Source: Thunnus maccoyii
Lineage: Eukaryota > Chordata > Actinopteri > Scombriformes > Scombridae
Reading direction: 5' to 3'
Assembly: GCF_910596095.1 (NCBI RefSeq)
Contig: NC_056544.1
Location: forward strand, 9,037,155 to 9,101,154
DNA length: 64,000 nt
Positions 12,514 through 22,766 of the stretch are shown piece by piece. Each line of letters opens with the position of its first letter. Position 1 is the stretch's first letter. The notes below the pieces were generated by a model. It was not told the origin of the DNA. It was given only the letters and a program-made list of their open reading frames with translations, and did no database searches. Made by a program: the position numbers and the translations under genes.

Positions 12514-12616
12514 TGAGTCACCAGTGCAGTGTGTGGTTCACCATGGTTGGCGAGTCTACACGACATCTCATTGGTTGGCGAGGGGTCGGAAGTGAGCCGC
12601 AGGCAGCCAAATATGG
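12514..12616. promoter_or_regulatory. SRE-like cluster downstream of jun (AP-1, CCAAT, ETS, CArG)
   Basis: Within about 100 bases: TGAGTCA (12514-12520), inverted CCAAT box ATTGG (12570-12574), ETS-type CGGAAGTG (12587-12594) and a perfect CArG box CCAAATATGG (12607-12616). ETS plus CArG is the layout bound by ternary-complex factors with SRF. The cluster lies about 160 bases beyond the jun poly(A) signal. The sites are seen; enhancer or promoter activity is inferred. Confidence 0.45.
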
Positions 12617-12759
12617 CAAGAGGTCCTCAGTGCGCACTGGGACGGCTGTGAGTGCGTCTGAATCACCGTCCTCCCACTACAGCTGGTGATTCCTAGAAGA
12701 AACCTATGGAAGCGGAAGCAGATCTGTTTACACGCTTTGGGGGGTGTGTGTTGAGGTAC

Positions 12760-14039
12760 AGAAAAAATATTTTGATGTTAAGAAATATTCTCAACCATTT
12801 ACCAGTGAACAACTTATACAAAAAGATGCGTTTTTATTTATTTTCTGAGCTACAGTATGTAATACAAACAAAAATCGTGTAGAAAAAGATACAAATTTGT
12901 ACACATTTGAACCTGAACTAGATGTTGCACGTAAACAAGGTCAACACATGTTTAAGTGCACTGAGACATAAAAGTTATCTGTACACACACACACAACCAC
13001 ACACACACACACATTGTGTGGACCACCAACACTGATGGATATTCACTGTCCTTAAACCTTTAACTAGCAAATATTACAGGAATACTTTCAACATATGTTC
13101 AAGAAGGGTAAGATGCAGGATGCAGCTGTGTCTGGTAGTTTTTTAAGATCCTCCACACTCACACAGGTGTTCTCACTTATTGCTTGATTGGATCTCTCAG
13201 GACTGGGTGGGCATGTACAGACTGTTTTTGATTAACATCTCCATCACACCTGTTAAGGGCGGGGCAATTTATGCCTTCACCGTTCTTATTGGTACCTCAT
13301 GTGATGACATCAATCAGCCAGATTAAATAAAAACACCTATGTGTAATGTGCGGGGCCTGCTTTAATGTTTAAATCTGTTTTTTTGCCTTGTAGTACATTG
13401 TGTTTAGTTTTTATCACTGTTCAAGTACACACTGCTACGTGATTAGATACTGGCTGTTATGTTTCCTTTTCAATCACCACATGAGGTGATTTGTGGGCAT
13501 ATCTGACAACATGAACACAATGAACTCGGTCATGTTCCTGTCTATTAAATAAGGCTTTTTAAACAGCACATATTCCATCTTACACACACACACACACACC
13601 TAAACACTGTGCAACCTGGACAGGAGCCTTACCTTTCTGTCCAGTACTCATAACTGCTATTTTATTTCCTGAAATTAAACACTTTCGATATTTGACCATC
13701 AAATAATATTCTCACTCTAGAACTGAAGTTCCAAGTGATGCTTGGGCAACTGCCAAAACGGCTGCTGGAACAGCCAAAAATAAAGTAGCAATAATTTGCC
13801 AGTTACTGGCTGGAGATGACGGCCCACTCTGTGTCCACTGTCCAACTGTTTTGTTTCATCTTGCTCCACTTATCCTTTATCTCTCTGTGCAACAGGGATG
13901 TGATTTTACACATATTACAAGGTTTTCAGTTTTTTGGACACTCCTCCCCCCCACCCAATCAATTTCCATTTGAGGATTATTTGTGTGTTTGGTTTCTGAT
14001 GATTTCCAAAGTCAATATACAGTTCTGTGTGGATGGTTC
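12760..14039 (-). other. tada1: Probable tada1 3' UTR and convergent spacer
   Basis: jun and tada1 converge here. On the minus strand, candidate poly(A) signals for tada1 are at 13666-13661 and 12838-12833 (AATAAA read on minus). Contains short CA repeats near 12983-13013 and 13584-13599. No coding signal. Confidence 0.45.
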
Positions 14040-17000
14040 TCAGCTGACGAGCACTCCCTCCTTCACAGCGAGCCGCTGTCGGTGTACGTGGTCCTGCTCT
14101 AGCTCTTCATGGCTGGGGTGCCAAAGCCGCGACAGGATGCGCTCCATGTTCAAGGCATACATCGTGTGAGAGGGCATCACACCGTGGTGAACCTGTATCA
14201 GACAAATGTTTCAGAAATATATGAAATCAAACGAACCTCCGATGGTTAAATGATGGCAGGCGAGAATTAAATATGTGGAGAAATTCAGCAACAATCAGCA
14301 ACTATAGGGTCCAAGTGAAATTCTCCGATATGAACAAAGAAAACATTTTGAAAATTCTGACAATAAAAAAAAAAAAAGGAGCATCATAATTACATACTTA
14401 TTCTGATTAAATACAAACTGCTGCTGATGAATGAATTTTCTGTTAAAATGAATGTCACTCAGTGATGTGTATTATACAGCAAAGAATAAATAGTTTTATT
14501 TTCTGTGACCAGCTATTAAGTACTAGGTCATGACTTACAACCAATGGGCTGACTGACTGACTGATTAATTAAAGCTTTTTAAATAATGAATAATTAGGTA
14601 ATATTTCATAATTTCTATGTATGAAGCTTATGATTTTAGAGTAATGTCTCCTGATTTGGTTATTTCATAATAAACTATGCCTGAATTCACCAATCACAAC
14701 CAAATTTTGGATGTAATGTGGGTATAATACTATATACTTTCAATAGAGATTCAAAACAATTCATGCACCAATTATAGGGCACAAAATGACATCAAATTTG
14801 ACATTGTTAAGAGTTGGTTCATGACCACCGCAGCACATTGAAATCATGAGTTATTACCATTCTTATAAACTTGACCTAACCCCCCCAACTTTCACTTTGT
14901 TTCTGCTGAGGAATATCAAGAAATAATTTTATAGTTATATACTAAGCGCTAAACTTGTTGGAAGTACTAAGACCAGGAACTGACATGAGCAAATTTGTCT
15001 TACCTGTAAAGCCTCCAGGAGATCAAACATGCTGATTGGTGGGAGGGGCGCGCAAAGACTGTCGGCAGAACAAGCCAATAAGTGAACAGCTTGTTGCTCG
15101 GCTTCATCTGGTGACACTTGGGGTGGTGGACCAGCAGGTAGAGAAGCACTTGGAGGGGGACTGAAAAACATGTTCAGTATTACCATCATATACAGTCTAC
15201 ATGAACTGCTTTTCCTACATAAAACCTGCACAAAGAACATTAGCTGACAGCAGCTGTAATGTTGTTCCTACCATTCAGTCACACTGTGATAAGCGGCAAG
15301 GCTGTTCTTAAGATAAGGCTGTGGTGTGACATCACTGCCAAAGGCATAGGGGAAATGACCATCTCGTAACCGGTACGCCTTCCTCCGGGAAATCACAGCA
15401 GTCAAGACGTCTTTCAAGTGGTGCTGAAATAAATCAGACTAAGTCAGGGTTTGTTCAGTCTCCTGGGTAAACACAGCTGTCAGTCATACTCACTACTTAA
15501 TTAGCAGTGCACAAAATAAATCTCTCTGTTCATTTAAGCCTCTGCATGGATGTTAAAACACAGAATGTCAATGAAAAATTAAAATGATCTTATAATAAAC
15601 ACCACTCTCTCAAATTTAAATGAGTTTGTATTTAACCCATAAGAACCCAGACCCATTTCTCCTTAAAGGAAAATTATGGGGAATATAAAACAGACCAAAT
15701 GGACCACAAGGAACACGTTTCTGAATTTTTTTTGGAAATTCTACCTTCAGTGTCAAAGATCTGTAATGTAACATATATGTCATAACGATATTTCCCTAAT
15801 TTATATCAATTTGTTCAAGAAATGTGGTCAGAACAAGTTAAATGTAATACAGGACGTCTTATGAAAGCATCAGAATGGTTAAATGGGTTGAAACCTACCT
15901 TTAGTAACAAAAAACAAGCTTTTTAAAATTATCTAGTTCCGTCACATTTGCTGACCAGGCACACTGCCATTTTGGAAGTGATTCACACATTGTCACATGA
16001 CTGCACCAGGATGTTCAGTACATGTCACTTAGGGACTTCATGAGTTAAAATCAAGGATAAAGCTGTATAAGGAATTTTCCAGAACATTGAAAGGGTTGGT
16101 GATACCTGTGTCACCATGGGTTCTTATGGGTTAATAGTTCTTTTTATCAGTCGTTTTATTTTAAGCAGATTTTATGATTTGTTTCCCCTCAAATATAGTC
16201 AATACTCAACACAAACTCATTAAACTTATCAATGTTGGTGACATCAACTGGTGACCCACTGAATTATTTAACATACACCTTGCATAGCGATGCTGAAAAA
16301 CCAACACAGACAACCATTCATACAAAAATCACCCCTTCTCTCCTGGTGGACAGTTACTACACACCTCAACAGCATAGATCATGGTACCGACGGCGTCCTC
16401 TGTGATGTTATCCAGGCCCAGCTCAAAGGCTGTCACCATCATGCGAGCCTCCAGCTGGCCCCGCGTGGGCAGCAGAAGAGTGTGGGCGCTGAGACGCAGC
16501 TCCTCCTCCTCACCTCCCACCTCCCGTGGGCTGAACGGCTGGGCGGCACTCAGAGGGTTCTGAGGCTGGAAACGATGCTGAAAAACCAAACAGGATATAC
16601 AAATATCCAGATGATACAGGCTGCCAATCCAGCAACCTCGAGACTTGCCTCTAACCTAACAACATTTACACCCAGCCATCATTTGGGCAGTTAGCTTATT
16701 TGAGATTTTCAACATTGGAAGATGGACAGGTGTGCAGGGATGAATGTGAGAATGAGTACTTACATCAAATTTCTGTCTAGAGGAACATTTCTTCTTCCCT
16801 TTAGGTTTGCCAGGCTTTGAAGCAGAGCCGCTTTGCCATTGTAATGGCCCTGCGCCCTCTAGAGGACAGAAAAAGAACACATAACACCAAATGCATCAAA
16901 TAAATGTAAATCAACAGATGCCATTTAAAACAAGATTTAAATATTGTAATAAATAAAAAAATGTTTTCAGCTCTTGAGCAACAAATTACCAACACTTTCT

Positions 17001-18186
17001 CTTTTTAGTAATTAATATTTTCATTAAATTATCAAATTCAAATTGAAGTTTTTAATCACAGGCTATTTCATATGTAGTCTTTTGTTAATTTTAGTTATTA
17101 CAATTTACTTACATCTATTACTGATAATAATTTAAAGTTTCCAAATTCCCTCACTTAATTAAATTACAACTCAATGTAAATGACACTGATCCAATACGTA
17201 AAACAATAACTCTATGTACCATACACCTGTCGCTAATACAATTACAAAAGACTGGTCCAGAAAACCTCTAACATCAAAACAAACTCGACTGAGAAATTAA
17301 ACTATTAACAACAACCTACCTGGTGTGGACACGATGATCTGGCAGCGTGTGAGAATGGCCAGGAGGAAATCATTGTGAACATGCACTATGGAAGGGGAAA
17401 GTAAGAAATACAGAATTAGCAACACTTTTTTCAGATAGAGTTGGTTTTTTAACACTAAAAGAATAAAGTAGCAGTATGTCCTGCCTACTAACCATTCTCC
17501 TGTGCCAACAGACGTCGTGCCTCAATGTCAAACTCCTCCTTGCTGATCTTCTGTTTGAACCATAATTTCAGGTTTGCCCAGTAACTGCATGGACACACAA
17601 AGACGATAACAAACATCAATACAACACATAACTTAAGGAATATTTACAAAATTCATTTTGATAAACCTATGACATGTTACTCATAATGTAGACTTCTCGT
17701 ATGATTATCTCCTCCAGAATGTAGACTTGCAACATCGACGCTTTAAAACAAGTTCCACATTTAGCTACTTTTTCCTCCTTATTTTCCTCTATTTTCTCTT
17801 CTCTTCACTTTCAAATATTTTCAAGTTGAAGGTGAAGCTGATAAAATTCAACACAAAGGAAATATATTTCACGTTCGTGTCGCATCCTCCTCAGAGAACA
17901 TTATACACACTGAATACCTGCAAAGACACAGGTTCATCGATAACTGTTACTGTTAGAGACGCTGCAAACATTAGCGTCTGTTAGCAAGCTGCTAATTTAC
18001 ACACAGCTAGCTAATGGCTAAATCACTTTGTATTTCACAGGCAAAATAACAAATAGGATCGAAAATCAACATCGCTAACAGAAAACACACGAATAAAAGC
18101 AATTTCACTTACTGCTTGACATTATCTCCAATTGCATCAGTTAAATTTTTCTTTGCAATCTCAAGCTCGCTAGCATGAGCTGCCAT
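14040..18186 (-). CDS. tada1: Transcriptional adaptor 1, SAGA co-activator core subunit
   Basis: Nuclear subunit of the SAGA (STAGA) histone acetyltransferase complex; the relative of yeast Hfi1/Ada1, with a histone-fold-like region used in core assembly. Eight exons on minus, in transcript order: 18186-18113, 17584-17493, 17385-17320, 16858-16764, 16577-16365, 15423-15272, 15160-15004, 14192-14040. They total 1002 bases, giving 333 residues (human 335), all phases consistent. Landmarks: [56 protein letters not shown]; a basic GKPKGKKK stretch; [65 protein letters not shown]. The ATG at 18186 has a strong context (GCCATGG) and matches the human N terminus. An in-frame ATG three codons earlier would only add MNA. 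The first junction makes His where human has Gln. Confidence 0.95.
15636..16130. mobile_element. piggyBac-type MITE with perfect ends
   Basis: The left end CCCATAAGAACCCA (15636-15649) and the right end TGGGTTCTTATGGG (16117-16130) are perfect 14 bp inverted repeats. Each is flanked outside by TTAA, the target duplicated by piggyBac-superfamily elements. The 495 bp interior has no transposase ORF, so it is a non-autonomous copy. It sits in the tada1 intron between exons 5 and 6. Confidence 0.8.
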
Positions 18187-18209
18187 GGCGTTCATATAAA
18201 CTCCTTCAA

Positions 18210-18217
18210 TGACGTCA
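18210..18217. promoter_or_regulatory. tada1: Palindromic CRE (TGACGTCA) at the tada1 promoter
   Basis: Full palindromic CREB/ATF site 24 bases upstream of the tada1 start codon. It lies in the predicted leader or core promoter. The site is seen; its use is inferred. Confidence 0.6.
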
Positions 18218-18439
18218 TCAAACGGCGATGCCAAGTTCTTTTCTCCGTTTTTTTTTTGTCTATAAACTTTATTGTAAAGCTCACAAACAAATGATTGAAA
18301 GCAATTATTTGACAATGAATATATTGCTCAGCAAGTAAAGTTATGAAATACTTTATCGGAAATGACTTAAACATCACTTATTCAGCAAAAAATATATACA
18401 AAAAGAATGATAGGTAAATAGATAGTTGTAGAGGGCGCT

Positions 18440-18453
18440 GTTGCCATGGCAAT
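18440..18453. promoter_or_regulatory. RFX X-box-like palindrome upstream of tada1
   Basis: GTTGCCATGGCAAT fits the RFX X-box consensus (GTNRCC, then RGYAAC) with one mismatch at the last base. It lies about 255 bases upstream of the tada1 ATG. Confidence 0.4.
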
Positions 18454-19139
18454 ATACTGCAAATTCAAACCATTTGCCTCCTCTTGAAAGATAATTTCGA
18501 TCAAATCTTCACAGAACTAAAACACAATGCAACGCTTATATATATTAATCTGTTAACAAACATGCATTTTAATTTCAGTTGGACTCAGAGTGAAAATAAT
18601 AAAATAATCCCAGATAGACATTAGTAGTAATGGTGCATTCAAGTTCCAAAACCAAGATTTCAGGAACATTCATTGGGCAACTATATCAAACAACTAAATT
18701 GCGTATATTTTGTTTTGGTTTGTTTTTTGTTTTTTTAATTTTGTTACAGTATTGACATCTGCACTTCTGAACTTGTGTGTGATTTACTCTGCTCATGATT
18801 TTATTGATTTCAGGCAGGGGTAGGCCTAAAAGTGCTTATCATCTATGACAAACAATTACTTCCAAACATAGCCTGTTTTTCCCAGTCCGGCCTCCTTACA
18901 GTGAAGACCAGCAACAGAAGTAGTGGTGTGGTAGGTAGAAAAAACATTCCACCACTAGATGGTATCCTGGTATGAGTTAAATCCTAGAGAGCCCAGCCCA
19001 GTCAACTCACAGTAAACTTAATGCAACAGAGCTGCAAAAAAGAAGACTGCATTTATAAGAAGGCATTTGAAATACGATTTACTTTGTCATTATCATTGCA
19101 TGTCACAGTAGCAAATTCCAGATACATTTCACCCCAAAA

Positions 19140-19309
19140 TGTAGGCAACTAGTATTTATATTTTTATTCTTTAGTCTTATTATCTTGGTTTGCATCTGGA
19201 CTCTTACCTGTACCTCTCCTGTGTTTTATTCTCATTGCTGTTGCTGCTACGACACCTCAATTTCCCTCTGGGGATTAATAAACGTTTATCTTATCTTATC
19301 TTATCTTAT
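19140..19309 (+). mobile_element. LINE 3' tail with (TTATC)n end
   Basis: Contains 'ctctggggattaataaac' followed by repeated TTATC units, the typical end of a fish LINE with a short tandem tail. Only the 3' end is present. Confidence 0.6.
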
Positions 19310-21588
19310 ATTAACTGCATTTTAGTAAATAATTCATTCGCAGATGATATGTAATCCATAACAGCAAAGCTCAATGATAAATGCCCTTCCAAGCCATAGT
19401 GGATTTATCTGCCTTTTGTAAACCACTTAGCATATGTTTTGAAGGCAGGGTTGCATGTTTTGTAGCTCATTATTTTTTAAGATTCAGCATGTGTTGTTTA
19501 AAACATGTTATGAGCTGATATGGCACCCCAGGCTCAGTGAAGTCTATAATGATTAGCATAGCATGATAAGCAAGCATTGCTGCTATGCAAGTCTAATCGG
19601 TGCCAAAAACTGTTACTGGGAAAAAAAACTTAAAAAGTCATCGCATGGACATAAAGCAGTGTTGCCAGTTTTTCGCAACAAAGTAAAGCTGTAAAGGTTT
19701 AATATTTGTCCCCCTTTCCAGCTCAAGAAATGTATTATTTATGTTGATTTTAAATGATCTATCGATTTAAACTGTTCAGTAAATTTAATCTAAATGGGAT
19801 TTGTTTGATCCCCCAGCTCCAGAAAAGTATTACTTTTAATGATCTCAGTAACCACCTTCCAATACAAAGACAGCTGCCAGAATCTAAGTTGTTCTAATAA
19901 AATTGGAGACAGTCGTTATTAAAAAAGAAAAAGTATCACATTTCATTTTAGCCACTGAAATTCCTGCCTCATGCAGAAATCACTTATATCTGCAGCAACT
20001 TTAAAATGGAGCAGCTAAAACCTGAAGAGACCAGACAGTGTATTCCCTGTTTTGACATCAACTGTTTATAGAGTAGAGTTACCATCTAGGGTCATAACTG
20101 GTGGAAAAATGTTATAATCACATTTAAAGCACAGCCAGGTTTGACAGCAGATTATTTCCTGTCTGTCCCCCAGTGTAGACTCAAGGCTTAACTGAACACA
20201 TCAAGTCCTGAATATCTTTTGTCAAAACCCCATAAACTTTCATTTATATAACCATTCTCCCTCTGTTAAAGTCGTGTCATTTCTTGTATTATTATTTTCA
20301 CATTTTTATTTCTACTCTTGCAAATCAATAAAACTGATGCAACGTCCTGTTTTCTTTGTCACATATTAATTCTTATATACATGTAAAATCTATTGCCAAC
20401 AGCTGACAGAAAAGTCCAGCCTTGGTGCTGCAGAAACTGCTGTTAATCCTTTTTCTCCCCCCTCTCCACTGAACTGAATGCAAAACATTTCTGTGGTTCC
20501 TTCTGTTGCCCTCTGTGGCTCTTTGGCTCATGCCTCTCTTGAGCAGGTTTAGGCTGGGGGGCCCGTTGTTTTTCATTGTTTTAACTATGGTGTAAAAACA
20601 GTTGAGCAGTCAGGGCAGTCGGTCCTTCGGCTCTGTCTCCCCAGGCGGTCGTGAAGCCTTTAACAGACCTCCATGACTCACGCTATTCATCACAATGAGT
20701 AGAATCATATATCCAGCACGCAGATGGTTAACAGTCATACTGTAGGCTATTAGAGGGTCCTCTAGTTCAGTGACTAATGCTGACTCCACACTGTTCTGAG
20801 GTCATGCTTTTCACAAAGGAGATAGATTTGATCATATAAGAGGTTTCAAGGTTTGAGTCTAGAATAAACAAGCATGTCATAACAACCACATGAACAATGA
20901 AAACCATCTGAATTTTCGGTTACTATTAGACATATTTAACTGACTATGTGTCTGCTAATAGGCAGCTGAAACTCAAGGAGCACACTTCTCATGTCTCAAG
21001 TGTTCCTTTGTTTATTATCTCTGGGTTGCATTCTGTGCTTAGATTGACTTCTTTCTACAATCAAAAAGACCCCATTAAAATAAATCTCATTTTCACAATC
21101 TCAGCACTGGCTTTTGTGCTTCGCAGCTAAATGAAGTATCATTCTTCTGTCCATGTTAGACCACTCTAATACGGGAGAGTGGAAACTGCAGCTGTCTGCA
21201 ACTAACTGAGCTTTCCCAGATCCCTCCAAGTGATCATCCATCTCAAACAAGTGTCTGTTAAGTTTTAAATCAAAAGGGCACTTAGGAAAAGACTTAGTTT
21301 TGGAGTTGTTTAACTGTCTCAGTAAAGGCAAAAATTAGTCATGGTGGTTATTTTGAAAGAAAACAGCTCTACATCCTGTCTGTTGATTTGCTGGTTGACA
21401 CTAACTGAGCTTTTGTGGGCTAATGAGTCACTCTCACGGACATTCCCCTCAACAGCAGATGTCTTTCAGCAAACAGCAGCGAGCTGTAGGGTTAGCTTCT
21501 TCCAGAAATCTTCCGAGCCTGGTGCCATTTTGGTGGTCAAGTTCGTAGACAGCGAAGCTTCACTCACTGACAAAGAGGGCTTTCACCT

Positions 21589-21726
21589 CTAAAACCTCCA
21601 GAGGACCACACGGCACCAGCGCTCGGCCATCCCCAGTTTGCTGACCAGGTAGTCGAGTTTGTACAGGCCCGAGTGTGGTCCCCTCACCAGAGCCAAGGAT
21701 GTCACCTTCTCTGTTCCAACTTCTGA
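21589..21726 (-). pseudogene. Unidentified coding-like segment (45 codons and a stop)
   Basis: On minus, an acceptor-like ...GCGCAG at 21728-21727 is followed by an open frame of 45 codons closed by TAG at 21591-21589. Third positions are strongly G/C (for example CTG TAC AAA CTC GAC), unlike the AT-rich surroundings. It contains SGLYKLDYLVSKLG and MAERWCRVVLW. I do not recognise the protein, and no companion exons are evident on either side. It could be a terminal exon of an unrecognised gene, a relic of a lost gene, or a chance open frame in a GC-rich patch. The label pseudogene is a placeholder. Confidence 0.3.
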
Positions 21727-22060
21727 CTGCGCAGGATTTTGGTTTTTGTGGGCTAATCATGCATTTCCATAACCCCATGAGGCAGTTTAAAATGTGAGGG
21801 TTCAGTGTGTGGTGGGCAGAGTTATTGGAAGACTCCAGTTACAGCTCCTGTGGTGCATCCCACACTGGCAGTCTGGCATCACACAGTGTTGATATGAAAG
21901 AACAACTGTGCTCAGGTGGCAGCTGTTCAATAAAATTCTTGGAAGATAGTGTCTGAGCTCTTGACCTTGTACATCTTAATAAAATGGTCGGTGGTGGATG
22001 GGACACAGCTATACGCACTCTTCGATTGGATTTGTGCACAGTACACAGTCAGGTGGCACA

Positions 22061-22766
22061 GTTTGACATTTTAGGAAACATTCTTATTCGCTTTCTGAAG
22101 CTATGGAGCCAGCGGGCAGTTTGCTTACTTTAGAGAGACTGGCAGCAGGTCGAAACAGCTAGCTGGCTCTGTTCAAAGTTTAAAAATCTGCATACCAGCA
22201 CCTCTGAAGCCCACAAATAAACATGTTAAAACTGGCTTTTTTTTAATCCGTTAAAAGTGTGAAAATGACAAGTTGTCATTTTATGGGGAGTTACAAGTGG
22301 AATTATTTCTTGGCCAAGAAATAATTGCAGCATGAAACTCCACAAAAAAATGGTTTTATATTTCAGTTTTTGTAGGGAGCAAACAAGACACACTGACATA
22401 GTTTTTAATTAGTATGAGTGAGCAGATATTGTTACCGAGCAAGGCTAGTTGTTTCCCCCTTTTCCATTCTTTCTTCTAAGCTAAAACTGCCAGCTGGCTC
22501 TAACTTTATGTGAACAGACACAAGAATGGTAAGTCAAAAAAGTATTCCAGCGCACAGCAGGATACAAGGATAGACCTAGGATACCTAGGGTGTGCGCTGG
22601 AATACTTTTTTGACTTTCTGTAATTTGCCCTGAGAGGCACTGCTGTGCACAGGGTATCTTCCTCTTTTAGACACAAGAATGGTATTGATGTTCTCATCTA
22701 AATCTCTGCATAAAAGCAAATATGCGTACAGCATTTCCCAAAATGTCAACCCATTCTTTTAAATTC
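22061..22766. mobile_element. Non-autonomous DNA transposon (family A, copy 1), interrupted
   Basis: Starts GTTTGACATTTTAGGAAA and ends TTTCCCAAAATGTCAAC plus a degraded ATTC block, which are inverted repeats of each other. It shares internal phrases such as 'gaaacagctagctggctctg' with copies at 45950-46596 and 51651-52110. It carries a 153 bp insertion event at 22532-22684. A 26 bp perfect palindrome lies at 22301-22326. Confidence 0.7.
22532..22668. mobile_element. 137 bp hairpin-bearing insertion with 16 bp target duplication
   Basis: A 16 bp direct repeat, AGACACAAGAATGGTA, stands at 22516-22531 and 22669-22684. The insert begins with a 26 bp arm (22531-22556) that is the exact inverse complement of 22591-22616, leaving a 34 base loop. 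No poly(A) tail or terminal inverted repeat of a known family is visible. The long duplication is LINE-machinery-like. Confidence 0.6.

Noticed and set aside
18187-18195. Upstream in-frame ATG for tada1 (MNA extension)
   Set aside because: The family N terminus and the better start context both point to 18186.
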